Source of the DNA: Deltaproteobacteria bacterium
Lineage (GTDB): Bacteria > Desulfobacterota > Desulfomonilia > UBA1062
Direction of reading: 5' to 3'
DNA length: 64,000 bases
Assembly: GCA_018433085.1 (NCBI GenBank)
Contig: JAHDRW010000003.1
Coordinates: forward strand, 1 to 64,000
Each line of letters begins with the position of its first letter. The first letter of the stretch is position 1. The notes under the pieces are model-generated. The model saw nothing but the letters and a program-made list of their open reading frames with translations, was not told where the DNA came from and did not search any database. Of this stretch, positions 35,190 through 44,315 are shown one piece after another. Position numbers and translations under genes: made by a program.

Positions 35190-35852
35190 TCAACCGTGCG
35201 GGCCGGACCTTTTCTGCCCGTAGTTCTTGAACTTCTCGATCACGCGCTCCATCTCCTCGTCGGGGAGGATGACCGGGTCTCCGGCGCACCGGGCCTGGTA
35301 GTAGATGCGCGCCACCAGCTCTATCTCCTCGGCGATGACATAGGCGCTTTTCAGATCCCCGCCCACGGCGATGAGGCCGTGGTTGGCCAGCAGCACGGCG
35401 TTGGACCCGCCGATTGCGGTGCATATATTTGCGGCCAGCTCGGGGCTGCCGTAGGTGGCATAGGGGGCAAGGGGAACCTTTACGCCCGCGAATCCCACCA
35501 GATAGTGCACGGCCGGAAGCTCCCAGTGCAGGCAGGCAAGCGTGGACGCGTAGACCGAGTGGGTGTGCAGTACGGCACGGATGTCTTCGCGCTGCCGGTA
35601 CAGCGCCAGATGAGCGCTCAGCTCGCTCGACGGCGTGCAGCGGCCGTGGACAATTCTGCCGTCGAGGTCGACGACCACCACGTCCTCGGGCTGCATGTCT
35701 TCATACTCGATTCCGCTCGGGCTGATGGCCGCGAGCCCCGAGAGAGGGTCGAGGATGCTCAGGTTTCCCCCGGTTCCGGTGGTGAGCCGGGCGGTAATGA
35801 GCTTCTTTCCGTAGTGCACGATCTCAGCGCGCTGGGCATGCATGATAGTCAT
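35190..35852 (-). CDS. Class II aldolase (L-fuculose-phosphate aldolase type)
   Basis: This 220-residue zinc aldolase has N-L-S in the G-T-G-G-N-L-S-I-L phosphate loop, the catalytic/ligand glutamate in S-S-E-L-S-A-H, the H-T-H-S zinc pair, and the third histidine in LLANHGLIAVG. Such enzymes cleave fuculose- or rhamnulose-1-phosphate and similar ketoses to DHAP and an aldehyde. The ATG at 35852 follows GGAGAA; earlier in-frame codons lie upstream of that site. Divergent from modA. A second aldolase-like protein and an aldehyde oxidoreductase lie 6 kb away, so aldehyde-producing chemistry recurs in this block. Confidence 0.88.
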   Translation of the reverse strand: MTIMHAQRAEIVHYGKKLITARLTTGTGGNLSILDPLSGLAAISPSGIEYEDMQPEDVVVVDLDGRIVHGRCTPSSELSAHLALYRQREDIRAVLHTHSVYASTLACLHWELPAVHYLVGFAGVKVPLAPYATYGSPELAANICTAIGGSNAVLLANHGLIAVGGDLKSAYVIAEEIELVARIYYQARCAGDPVILPDEEMERVIEKFKNYGQKRSGPHG

Positions 35853-36179
35853 GTGTTTTCTCCATTCTTTCATCTTCAAGACATTCTCATAGCACAGGGT
35901 GCAGGCCGGGGCAAACAGCCCGGCTCTTCGATGCCGGGCGCAGGGGTCAGCCGCAGGGGGAAAACGCGTCGAGAGGACCGGGCGTCGACCCCGCATACCG
36001 CGGCATCATCCAAGTGTCGCCGAGGGTTTCCTTGACAGGAAATACCGGATATGCTAGCCGACACATATATACTCGTAAGCCTACTTGGGTCCACTCAAGA
36101 GCAGAAAAGAGAACGTATCAGTGAACGGGCATCATTCATAACGATCGAGACATATCAAGAAAAAGAGGAGAGAAAATCC
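35853..36179. other. Divergent promoter region aldolase / modA
   Basis: No gene is seen. A perfect TTGACA (36032-36037) faces modA, but I find no matching -10 at proper spacing, and no recognisable ModE box or molybdenum-cofactor riboswitch. Confidence 0.45.
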
Positions 36180-36941
36180 ATGACCAAAAGATGGTTTCTT
36201 GTGTTGTGTTCCGTGGTGTTTGTTGCCGCCAATTCTTATGCGGCGGACCTGATTGTCTACTGCGGGGCAGGACTGATCAAGCCCATGGAAGAGCTGAAGG
36301 GCAATTTCGGGAAGCTTCATGGAATACAGGCCGACGTGCATTATGGAAGCTCGGGCGAAATCTTCTCCCAGGTGGCTGGAGGACAGCCGTGTGACGTTCT
36401 CATTCCCGGGGCGGAAAAGTACACCGACGATGCCCTGAAAAACGGATGGGTGATCGGGGAGACCATCAGGAAGCTCGTCCTCCATGTGCCGGTGATCGCG
36501 GTTCCCCACGGGAACCCCGCGAAGATCGGCAGCCTGGAAGATCTGGCGAGACCGGGCGTGCGGGTCAGCATCGGTGATCCCAAGGCCCCGGCCATCGGAC
36601 GGGTGGCGAAGAACATGCTGACCAAGAACGGGCTCTGGGAGACCGTAACGCCGAACATATCGGTCTATGCGCCCACGGTGAATCAGCTCCTCATCTATGT
36701 CGCGCTCAACCAGGTGGACGCGGCCATCATCTGGGAAGACCTGGTCACCTGGGCGGAGGGCAAGGGCAAGCTCGAGGTGGTCAGGATACCCGACGAAAAG
36801 AACATCATCATGACCATCCCCACGGCGGTATGCACCGAGGCCCCGAACAAGGACCTCGCCCTGAAATTCAACGACTACGTTTCTTCTGAAGAGGGCAGGC
36901 GGATCTGGGTGAAATGGGGCTTCGAGCCGTACGTGAAATAG
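36180..36941 (+). CDS. modA: Molybdate/tungstate ABC transporter, substrate-binding protein
   Basis: This 253-residue exported protein has a signal peptide cleaved near N-S-Y-A / A-D-L. It is of the ModA class: L-I-V-Y-C-G-A-G-L-I-K-P-M, then the oxyanion-binding Y-G-S-S-G-E-I-F-S-Q, D-V-L-I-P-G-A, and the hinge I-S-V-Y-A-P-T-V-N-Q-L-L. The start ATG at 36180 follows GAGGAGA. Permease and ATPase genes follow at 26 bases and by overlap, giving a complete importer. Molybdate versus tungstate cannot be read from the sequence; the nearby AOR favours tungstate. Confidence 0.9.
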   Translation: MTKRWFLVLCSVVFVAANSYAADLIVYCGAGLIKPMEELKGNFGKLHGIQADVHYGSSGEIFSQVAGGQPCDVLIPGAEKYTDDALKNGWVIGETIRKLVLHVPVIAVPHGNPAKIGSLEDLARPGVRVSIGDPKAPAIGRVAKNMLTKNGLWETVTPNISVYAPTVNQLLIYVALNQVDAAIIWEDLVTWAEGKGKLEVVRIPDEKNIIMTIPTAVCTEAPNKDLALKFNDYVSSEEGRRIWVKWGFEPYVK

Positions 36942-36967
36942 CCCCGCATAGACAGGCTTAAAAGATC

Positions 36968-37750
36968 ATGCGGAAAATCGATATATTCAGGCTGACGTTC
37001 ATCTTCATATCGCTGTTCATCACGCTGCTGCTCGTGTTCGCCATCGTGGCGCTTTTCCTCGTGCCCGATCCGGAGGACGTCTGGCACAACCTGCTCAGCG
37101 AGGAGATGCGCTATTCGCTGAAGCTCTCGCTGCTCACCGGGCTCGTCTCCACGCTTCTGGTCATGCTCTTTTCACTCCCCATCGGCTACACGCTCTCGCG
37201 CTTTCAGTTCCCCGGCAAGAGCTTTGTCAAGACCATCATCGATCTGCCCGTTGCCTTTCCCGAGCTGGTCCTGGGTCTGTGCCTGCTCCTGCTGTTCGGG
37301 AACACCTGGGTGGGCAAGGCATTGCAGTCGGTGGGGCTCAATTTCGTCTTCACCGTCAAGGGCGTGGTGGTTGCCCAGTTCTTCACCGCCCTGCCATATG
37401 CCAGCCGGATCATGAAGTCCACGTTCGACTACATCGACCCGCGCATGGAGTTCGTGTCGCGATCGCTCGGGTACTCCCGGTTCGAGACCTTCGTCAACAT
37501 CTCGCTGCCCCTGGCGAGAAACGGGATCCTGGCGTCGACGGTCATCGCCTTTGCCCGGTGCATCGGCACCTTCGGGACCGTGCTGATCCTCGCGGGGGGA
37601 ACCTACATGAAGACCGAGGTCCTGCCTATCACCCTGTACCTCAACATCTCGTACGGGAATATGGGCATGGCGCTCACCAGCGGCATCGTGCTCATGGTGG
37701 TCTCGTTCATCGCGATTTACATCTTTGAGAAAACCGAGGTGGGGCTGTGA
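36968..37750 (+). CDS. modB: Molybdate/tungstate ABC transporter, permease
   Basis: This 260-residue inner-membrane protein has about six hydrophobic segments. The coupling-helix loop reads M-E-F-V-S-R-S-L-G-Y-S-R-F-E-T-F, the EAA-loop signature of ModB/CysT-type permeases that contacts ModC. D-L-P-V-A-F-P-E-L-V-L-G marks the start of the conserved core. Its TGA overlaps the ATPase GTG start (GTGA), so translation is coupled. Confidence 0.92.
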   Translation: MRKIDIFRLTFIFISLFITLLLVFAIVALFLVPDPEDVWHNLLSEEMRYSLKLSLLTGLVSTLLVMLFSLPIGYTLSRFQFPGKSFVKTIIDLPVAFPELVLGLCLLLLFGNTWVGKALQSVGLNFVFTVKGVVVAQFFTALPYASRIMKSTFDYIDPRMEFVSRSLGYSRFETFVNISLPLARNGILASTVIAFARCIGTFGTVLILAGGTYMKTEVLPITLYLNISYGNMGMALTSGIVLMVVSFIAIYIFEKTEVGL

Positions 37751-38802
37751 GTTTCCTGCAGATCGACAACCTGTCCATCAACCTGGGAGAATTTCACCTG
37801 CAGCAGGTCTCCTTCGCGCTCGAACAGTCGGATTATCTCACCATCATCGGCCCCACCGGGGCGGGCAAGACCATCCTCCTGGAGAGCATCATCGGATTCT
37901 GGAAGCCCGACTCCGGACGCATCAGCATGGAAAACCGGGATATCACCGACGAGCTTCCGGAGAGGAGGCGGATCGGCATCGTCTACCAGGACTATGCCCT
38001 TCTGCCCCATTTCACGGTGTACAAGAACATCGCCTATGGTCTGAAGAAGACGGAGGAAACCAATATCAGGGAAAAGGTGCTCGACATCTCCTCGTCCCTG
38101 GGCATCGACCACCTGCTCCACAGAAAGCCCGCCACCCTGTCGGGGGGAGAGCAGCAGCGTGCCGCGCTGGCACGGGCACTGGTGGTCAGGCCGAAGCTCC
38201 TGCTCATGGACGAACCGCTCTCCGCCCTGGATCCGAAGACGAGGCGGGAGACGCGCATACTGCTGAAGCGGGCCATCAGGGAGCGCGACACCACGGTCAT
38301 TCACATCACCCACGACATGAAGGATGTCTGGGCACTGGCAAACAAGGTGGCGATCTTCCGCGAGGGCAGGCTTCTGCAGTTCGGGTCCATCGAACAGGTC
38401 TTCACCCGGCCGCGTTCGGAGTTCATCGCGGATTTCGTCGGGGCGAGCATATTCGACGGCAAGGTGACTGCATGCCACAGCGGGGTGAGCACGATTCAGA
38501 TAAACGGGATCAACCTGGTCAGCCTCGACCATGCAGACCCGGGCACGGAGGTGAAGGTGGCCGTCCGGCCGGAAGACATCATCGTCACCAAAATCCCGCC
38601 CAAGGAGATCTCCGCCCAGAATATTATCGGCGCCAGGCTGGACGAGATCGTCTCCGAGGGCAACACCTGTATCCTGAAGCTCTCCTCGGGCCGGATCTCC
38701 CTCGACGTGCTGGTGGCGAACAATGCGGTGGAACGCCTGCAACTCGAACCGGGCGACGAGGTGTACGCGATCATCAAGGGCGCGAATGTGAGGATCGTGT
38801 AG
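37747..38802 (+). CDS. modC: Molybdate/tungstate ABC transporter, ATPase
   Basis: This 351-residue ATPase starts with GTG overlapping the permease stop. Walker A is GPTGAGKT (about residues 36-43), the signature motif is LSGGEQQR, Walker B LLLMDEPLSALD, and the switch histidine is in ITHDM. The C-terminal 115 residues form a TOBE/MOP-like regulatory domain (VAVRPEDIIV at its centre), often responsible for substrate feedback in Mo/W importers. This completes a three-gene Mo/W uptake operon. Confidence 0.94.
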   Translation: MSFLQIDNLSINLGEFHLQQVSFALEQSDYLTIIGPTGAGKTILLESIIGFWKPDSGRISMENRDITDELPERRRIGIVYQDYALLPHFTVYKNIAYGLKKTEETNIREKVLDISSSLGIDHLLHRKPATLSGGEQQRAALARALVVRPKLLLMDEPLSALDPKTRRETRILLKRAIRERDTTVIHITHDMKDVWALANKVAIFREGRLLQFGSIEQVFTRPRSEFIADFVGASIFDGKVTACHSGVSTIQINGINLVSLDHADPGTEVKVAVRPEDIIVTKIPPKEISAQNIIGARLDEIVSEGNTCILKLSSGRISLDVLVANNAVERLQLEPGDEVYAIIKGANVRIV

Positions 38803-38965
38803 CCCCTTTTTGAGAGGCGGTGATCCCCGTACTTATCATATGACGCGCGGCTCGCATACAAGCGCCTGGCCCGCGCATCCACCCGATCGGGCGGGGGATA
38901 CCGGGCGTGCCGGGTTTTCGGATTTTACCGTTGTATTCACGGTGCGGCATGGTATTCTCGGCTGC

Positions 38966-39232
38966 ATGAAACGTGTTCTCCGTACGAAAAGGCCCCATAT
39001 CGAGTATCCCTGCACCTGGACATACAAGCTCTTCGGAAGGGATCGGGACGCCATCCGGCGTGCGGTCGGACAGATCGCCGCCGGTCGGCAATATACGCTG
39101 GAGCCGTCCCGCAGCAGCCGGAACGAGCGATATCACTGCATGAACCTCGATCTCCGCGTGCTGAGCGACGAGGACCGTTGCGGCCTGTCCGATGCGCTGG
39201 GTGCCCATGCGGATATCCTGCTGGTCCTGTAG
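38966..39232 (+). CDS. DUF493 (YbeD-like) small protein
   Basis: This 88-residue protein matches the YbeD/DUF493 pattern: Y-P-C-T-W-T-Y-K-L-F-G near the start (E. coli: F-P-T-P-F-T-Y-K-V-M-G), the S-R-S-S-R-N-E-R-Y-H-C-M-N-L block (E. coli S-S-K-G-N-Y-H-S-V-S-I), and the end D-I-L-L-V-L. Family function is unknown, with an ACT-like ferredoxin fold known for YbeD. The ATG at 38966 follows a weak site. It lies 163 bases after modC and may be independent. Confidence 0.85.
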   Translation: MKRVLRTKRPHIEYPCTWTYKLFGRDRDAIRRAVGQIAAGRQYTLEPSRSSRNERYHCMNLDLRVLSDEDRCGLSDALGAHADILLVL

Positions 39233-39714
39233 ACGGTAGAGGGCCGCTGAAGGTCCGGTGTCGCCGGATGGCAGGACCGGTTTGGACCTCCTTCTCGAAG
39301 TCTGCCCCTTTCAATGCATGACTTCCGGAATGCGGCCTGATACGAACCCTGACGTGACAGCCTTCCGGCCTGCCGCAGGGCAGGGCATCGGCAGAATGCC
39401 GGATATCCGCCTCCGGTGCGCTATTTTGTGATTTCATTTGACTTCCGGCACATTTTTCCCGCATATATCCATCGCCTCCGGAAGAGAGGGCCACTGGCGA
39501 TCCTTCCTTTTTAACGTTTCCGGGAGGTTTTCGCCGGATAAAAAAGGGCCTTCCGGGTAGACAGTGCACGACCTGAAGCGTGGTGATCTTTCCATCGAGG
39601 ATCTTCCCGATCACCTTCCCAAGGGCTTGTGCGGGTATCTTCCCGGCAAGCCGGGCACGGTGGGGGCTTAAAAACCACATGCCGGAGACCAGACAGGAAA
39701 AGGGGCGCTTCCCG
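39233..39714. other. Intergenic region before the radical SAM gene
   Basis: This 480-base gap is without a supported gene. The reading frame of the radical SAM gene extends back to 39580, but that part is low in family signal. No promoter consensus is clear. Confidence 0.45.
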
Positions 39715-41166
39715 ATGCAACTGACCGAGCTGGATCATCAGGGTCTGGTCGAAAAAACCAGACAGGAATGTGCGTCCTTCTACGACCGCCTTCGCTGGAT
39801 CACCCCCGCCGATGCCCGGCGGTTCGACCGCGAGCGCCGGGAGCTGCTCGACGCCCTTTCCCTGCAGGCCTTTTTCACGTTCAACCGCACCAAGCCATAC
39901 ACCCGCAGGCTGTCTCCGGGCTGCCGGCTCTGTGGAGAAGGGTCCTGGTCGTGCCTCTTCATCAACAACATCTGCAACGCCCGGTGCTTCTACTGCCCGT
40001 CCGAGCAGCAGACCGTCGACGAGCCGGGCACCAACACCCTGACCTTCCGGCGCCCGGAAGAGTACGTGGACTATCTGGAGTGCTTCGGGTTTACGGGTGC
40101 GAGCATCAGCGGGGGCGAGCCCTTCATGACCTTCGATAAAACGCTTCCCTTTGCCGCGGAAATCAAGAGGCGTTTCCAGGACCGGGTCTATCTCTGGCTC
40201 TATACCAACGGCATCCTGGCGTCCTCCGACAGGCTCGCGCAGCTCAGAGACGCCGGGCTCGACGAGATCCGTTTCAACATAGGGGCCGTGGACTACTCTC
40301 TGGAGCACGTGCAGCGGGCCGTGGGCGTGATTCCCCATGTCACGATCGAGATCCCGGCCGTCCCGGAGCGTCTGGATCTGCTCACCCGCCTGATCCCCGA
40401 GATGAGGGAGCGGGGTGTGGATTTTCTGAACCTCCATCAGATCAGGTGCACGGCCTTCAACCATTCCAGGCTCGCCTCCCGGGGCTACACCTTTGTCCAC
40501 GGCCCCTTCTGCGGGGTGGCGGAGTCCGAGCTCGCGGCCTTGAAACTGATGAAGTACACCGCCGAAGAGGGTATCGACCTGGGCGTGAACTACTGCTCGC
40601 TGATCTACCGCCACCGCTTCCAGGCACGTGCCTTCCGCTATCGCTGGGCCCGGCACCTGAAAAAGGACTATGAGGATATCACCGGCACCGGGATGATCCG
40701 GAGCATGTCGGCAGCGTCGGGCCCCGCCCTCCTGCAGCGGGCCCGGGAGGTCTGCGCGGCCGGGCAGGGCGCTGAGGCATCCTTTCTGGAGCGAACGGGC
40801 CGCCTGTTCTTCAGCCGGGCGCTCATGGACCGGGTGGAGGGGCTCGGGAGGGATCTGCGGGTTTCGTACCATTTCCCCTCGATCCACCCCGGGGTGACCT
40901 ACCGGAATGCCTTCCGGGAGATACGGCTGGGCTCGGGGAAGACGGTGGTCCTGGAGAGGGCACCCGCAACGCCCGAGATCGAGCTCGGCGCCGAAGAAGC
41001 GGCTGCCTTCAGAACCCTGACCGGTGCGGACACGGCATTCCCCGATGACCTGGACGCCCTGTTCCGTCTTTTCCCCGGGATCGGGCGGACCCCCGCGGCA
41101 GAGGAGCGGTGGAAGGCGATCCTCCAGGCCGAGCGCATCAGGTCGGAGCTGCTGGAGTACTACTGA
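39715..41166 (+). CDS. Radical SAM protein with extra cysteine motif
   Basis: This 483-residue protein has the radical SAM cluster motif C87-x3-C91-x2-C94 in NICNARCFYCPS. An unusual cysteine set lies directly before it (C70-x2-C73-x6-C80 in GCRLCGEGSWSCLF), which may bind a second iron-sulfur cluster. S-I-S-G-G-E-P-F binds SAM. The C-terminal third is variable. The ATG at 39715 follows AAAAGGGG; an ATG at 39679 lies 12 codons upstream. It lies between the Mo/W importer and the AOR operon but is convergent with AOR. A role in cofactor or anaerobic metabolism is inferred; the substrate is unknown. Confidence 0.82.
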   Translation: MQLTELDHQGLVEKTRQECASFYDRLRWITPADARRFDRERRELLDALSLQAFFTFNRTKPYTRRLSPGCRLCGEGSWSCLFINNICNARCFYCPSEQQTVDEPGTNTLTFRRPEEYVDYLECFGFTGASISGGEPFMTFDKTLPFAAEIKRRFQDRVYLWLYTNGILASSDRLAQLRDAGLDEIRFNIGAVDYSLEHVQRAVGVIPHVTIEIPAVPERLDLLTRLIPEMRERGVDFLNLHQIRCTAFNHSRLASRGYTFVHGPFCGVAESELAALKLMKYTAEEGIDLGVNYCSLIYRHRFQARAFRYRWARHLKKDYEDITGTGMIRSMSAASGPALLQRAREVCAAGQGAEASFLERTGRLFFSRALMDRVEGLGRDLRVSYHFPSIHPGVTYRNAFREIRLGSGKTVVLERAPATPEIELGAEEAAAFRTLTGADTAFPDDLDALFRLFPGIGRTPAAEERWKAILQAERIRSELLEYY

Positions 41167-41424
41167 ACCCGTTGTCCCGCCCGCCGGTATCCCCGGGATC
41201 GGGCCGGCCCCCCAATGCCTCGTATGGATCGGTGCTGAAGCGGCTGTACGCGCGCGAAGGCGCCGGCCGTTTCCGGAGGATCTCCGGGGGGCCTTACAGG
41301 GAGCCGGCGAACTCCTCGCTCGGATAGAAAATCGTAAAAGCGGGCACGATCATGGTTGCCGCAAGCACCGGCAAGGAGAGGATAGGATCTTTTATCGGAA
41401 CCTCTGGCGAGGCTTCGATGGGGG

Positions 41425-42576
41425 CTACCCGATCTCCCCGGTCTCGAGCATATCCCGGCAGGCCCGGTAGCACATGAGCTCGATCGCCGAGATCCGGTTC
41501 AGCGCGGGGCCGAAGGAGCCCGTGCAGCTCGTGAAGGTCCCGTGCCCCGCGACAATGGCGCAGTGGTGCTCTTCCATGGCCGGGGGCAGGGTGTGGAGAA
41601 GCCCGCGGCTGCCCGCGCCCACCTCCCCGGCGACCACGGGAACGTCTCCGATGAAGCGCGTACGGCCGAATTCCAAGGGCTCCCCGAGCATGGACATGAT
41701 CACCGAGAACCGGGGGTGTCCGTGGACGATGGCGTCATCGCCGGTGAGCTCGTAGGTCCGGATGTGGGCCATGAGCTCCGAGGACGAGGTGATCTCGCAG
41801 GTGGAAGACCCGTCCATGAAGACGCGGTCGATGTAGCCCGGGAGCTCGTCCAGGGACGAACCGGTCTGGGAGATGTAGACCACCCCGGCGTCGCGGCAGG
41901 AGATATTGCCGAAAAAGGAGTCCACGAGCCCGGCCTCCACCACGGATTTTCCGGCCTCGTCCATGGCGCGGACGGCCTCGTCCTCGGTGGCGGCGGGAAG
42001 CCTCCGGGGCGGCGGCTCGACAAAGGGCCGGGGCGCCGCGTTCCTGAGGATTTCCCGGCAGGCCGCTCTCTTCGCGGGATCGAACGGGGCGCCGCCGCCA
42101 TGGCCTGCGAGCGCGTTGAGGGCATCGGTGAAGAGTTTGACGAACGTGGCGAAACATATCGAGCTCATCGAGATGAAGGCCTGCTCCAGGGACACCGTGC
42201 CCGTGGTGACGATGCCCGTGTCCCTGACGATGCATCCCTTGCGCCGGCTCAGGGCCCGGGCCACCGGTCCGGGCTCGAGCGAGGGGACCACGGGGATGTC
42301 GTGGATGAAGGTGAGGCTCTCGCAGTCGCGCGGGCGGATGGGCCCCGGGTTCTCGTCCGCGAGCATGCCGATGATGGACCAGAGCGTGGGCTCGGGCCTG
42401 GCGATGAGCAGGCTGTTGATGCTCAGGAGGGAAAAGAGATCTGCGGCCTCATCGGGAACGGAATCCCTGTTCGTGGAGATCTCGTCGTCCAGCCCGAACA
42501 GCGCCGCGTCCGCCTCGCCCGCGACGAGACCGTGCCGGATGAGCTTGGCGAGATACTTGTCTACCTGCGCCTGCAC
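41425..42576 (-). CDS. Tandem class II aldolase-like protein, N-terminal copy degenerate
   Basis: This 383-residue protein starts with GTG at 42576 behind GAGGAGC and overlaps the AOR gene by 16 bases. The C-terminal half (about 200-383) is a class II aldolase/adducin domain: F-F-G-N-I-S, S-S-E-L-M-A-H, H-G-H-P, and a third histidine in VAGHGTFTS. The N-terminal half (about 1-170) shows the same ending, R-K-G-C-I-V-R-D-T-G-I-V-T-T-G-x-x-S-L-E-Q-A, but with R-D-T in place of R-x-H and no H-x-H. So it is a duplicated domain that lost zinc binding. It is co-expressed with AOR, which could oxidise an aldehyde it makes. Confidence 0.8.
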   Translation of the reverse strand: MQAQVDKYLAKLIRHGLVAGEADAALFGLDDEISTNRDSVPDEAADLFSLLSINSLLIARPEPTLWSIIGMLADENPGPIRPRDCESLTFIHDIPVVPSLEPGPVARALSRRKGCIVRDTGIVTTGTVSLEQAFISMSSICFATFVKLFTDALNALAGHGGGAPFDPAKRAACREILRNAAPRPFVEPPPRRLPAATEDEAVRAMDEAGKSVVEAGLVDSFFGNISCRDAGVVYISQTGSSLDELPGYIDRVFMDGSSTCEITSSSELMAHIRTYELTGDDAIVHGHPRFSVIMSMLGEPLEFGRTRFIGDVPVVAGEVGAGSRGLLHTLPPAMEEHHCAIVAGHGTFTSCTGSFGPALNRISAIELMCYRACRDMLETGEIG

Positions 42577-44315
42577 TCTTCGAGCTCCTCTCTGCGCTTG
42601 GGCGTCAGCGCGCCGTCTTTGGTGCATCCCCTGATCCGGTAGTACCGGTCCAGGGCATCGTCGAACGCGGCCCGGTCGATGGGGGGGACCTCGATGCCCG
42701 GTCCCGGGGTGCCGGGCTCGGTGAAGAACCGGGGGGGCAGCAGATCGTGCTTGCGGGTAAAGCCCCTGAGGCAGTTGACGTGGCGCTCGAGGGCCGAGAT
42801 TGTATCACCGGCCGCCAGCAGGCCTTGGTGGTCGATTTCAAGGCCGGTCACCGCCGCGAACCCCCGGGCGTATTCCTCCAGGGAGGCGCCGAAAAAGGCG
42901 AACTTGCAGGCCCCGATGGAATCGATGGCGGCATTGAGGTCTTCGGATATCTTGATGATCCGGGCCTTGCCCGAAAAGGAAAACCGGTCCGTGGCCACCG
43001 GCTTGCGCAGGATCTCGTGCGAAACGGGATACGCCCGGAGGTGGCATCCGCCCCGGGTGGAGGTGCAGTATGCCAGAGCCATCCCGTATGCGCCCCGGGG
43101 GTCGTACGCCGGCAGCTCCAGGGACTTGACGCTCATGGACCTCTCCGGGGCGCCCAGCTTCCGGGCAAGCACCGCCGATCCCTGCCCCAGCAGCTCTCCG
43201 TCCCCGGACGAGTCCGCGATCAGCCTCACCATGTCCACCAGGCGCGCCCCCGTGTAGCGCTCACCGCGGATCTCGGCCAGGCAGGCGATGGTGGACGCGG
43301 CCGTGATGGTGTCCATACCGGCCTCGTTGCAGATGCGGTTGGCCTCGATGATGGCGTCCAGGTCGGCGTTTTCGTTCAGGGCCCCGAAGTGGGACAGGGT
43401 CTCGAACTCCGGGATATCGTGGTGGGCCTTCTGCTTGCAGGCGATGGGGCAGCCCGGGCAGGCATGGTGCTCCGGGCTGAAGCGGCGGCGGATAGTCCCG
43501 GCGCTGAACGCCCGGTATTCCTCGAAGTAGGTCCGGCGGAAGTTGGCCGTGGGCATCATGCGCCGCGAGGCCATGAGGTCCACCAGCGCGGCCGTGCCGA
43601 AATGATTGAGCCCGGGCCTGCCCGTGATCGCGGGCGAGGCGTCGAAGAGCCGGATGATGTCCCTGCGGGCGTGTTCCTCTGCCTGCCGGTCGCGGACAGA
43701 GATTTTTCCCGAACCCCGGACCGTCACCGCCCGCACGTTTTTCGACGCCATGACCGTTCCGAGCCCGCCCCTGCCCGAGGCAAAGGCGCCGTCCACCATG
43801 ATCCCCGCATACCGGCACCCTCCGAAGGCGGCCTTGCCCACGGCCGCAGACGAGCCCCGGCCGGTGTTCAGCTCCCCGAATACCCCGCTCAGCGGGGCAT
43901 CCAGGGGAAGGGAAATCGTTTCGAAACTCACGGCGCCGTCGTCGATCGCCACGACCACCGGGTGTACGGACCTGCCGGTGATACACAGCAGGTCGATGCC
44001 GGAGCGCTTCATGGAAAGGGCGAGCCTGCCGCCCACCGAGGTGCTGCACACCGTGCCGGTAAGGGGCGAGAAGCCCGAGATCGACATGCGGCTGGAAGAG
44101 GGAATGCGGGAGCCTGTGAGCGCCCCGGTGGAAAAGACGAGCGGGGCCTGCTCGTGGAGGGGGTCCAGGATGGGATTGTCGCTCAGCAGCAGGGCGCCGA
44201 TCCCCCTGCCGCCCAGGAAGGTTCCCGAGAGGCCGGGTGAGAGTTCGCGGAGTTCGGCCTCGCGTGAGCGCACGTCCACGAAGAGCGCCCGTATCCGATA
44301 GTCATATGCGTTCAT
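42561..44315 (-). CDS. aor: Aldehyde:ferredoxin oxidoreductase (tungsten enzyme family)
   Basis: This 584-residue member of the AOR family oxidises aldehydes to acids with ferredoxin, using a tungsto-bispterin cofactor. The 4Fe-4S ligands C286-x2-C289-x3-C293 (ACPGCPIACK) and C470 (SIGACKF) are all present. The N-terminal domain has G-G-R-G-I-G-A-L-L-L and pterin-contact glycines G-R-G-G-L-G-T-V-M-A-S-K. The length is a little short of the 600-residue norm. AAAGG precedes the ATG. It overlaps the tandem aldolase gene downstream. The Mo/W importer 5 kb away would supply the metal. Substrate unknown. Confidence 0.92.
   Translation of the reverse strand: MNAYDYRIRALFVDVRSREAELRELSPGLSGTFLGGRGIGALLLSDNPILDPLHEQAPLVFSTGALTGSRIPSSSRMSISGFSPLTGTVCSTSVGGRLALSMKRSGIDLLCITGRSVHPVVVAIDDGAVSFETISLPLDAPLSGVFGELNTGRGSSAAVGKAAFGGCRYAGIMVDGAFASGRGGLGTVMASKNVRAVTVRGSGKISVRDRQAEEHARRDIIRLFDASPAITGRPGLNHFGTAALVDLMASRRMMPTANFRRTYFEEYRAFSAGTIRRRFSPEHHACPGCPIACKQKAHHDIPEFETLSHFGALNENADLDAIIEANRICNEAGMDTITAASTIACLAEIRGERYTGARLVDMVRLIADSSGDGELLGQGSAVLARKLGAPERSMSVKSLELPAYDPRGAYGMALAYCTSTRGGCHLRAYPVSHEILRKPVATDRFSFSGKARIIKISEDLNAAIDSIGACKFAFFGASLEEYARGFAAVTGLEIDHQGLLAAGDTISALERHVNCLRGFTRKHDLLPPRFFTEPGTPGPGIEVPPIDRAAFDDALDRYYRIRGCTKDGALTPKRREELEECRRR

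Noticed and set aside
35853-36179. ModE box or molybdenum/tungsten-cofactor riboswitch before modA
   Set aside because: I looked for the known box and the riboswitch core and found neither.
42747-44240. A 497-codon plus-strand frame opposite AOR
   Set aside because: AOR has all cluster ligands and family motifs on the minus strand; the plus-strand frame has no family signal.
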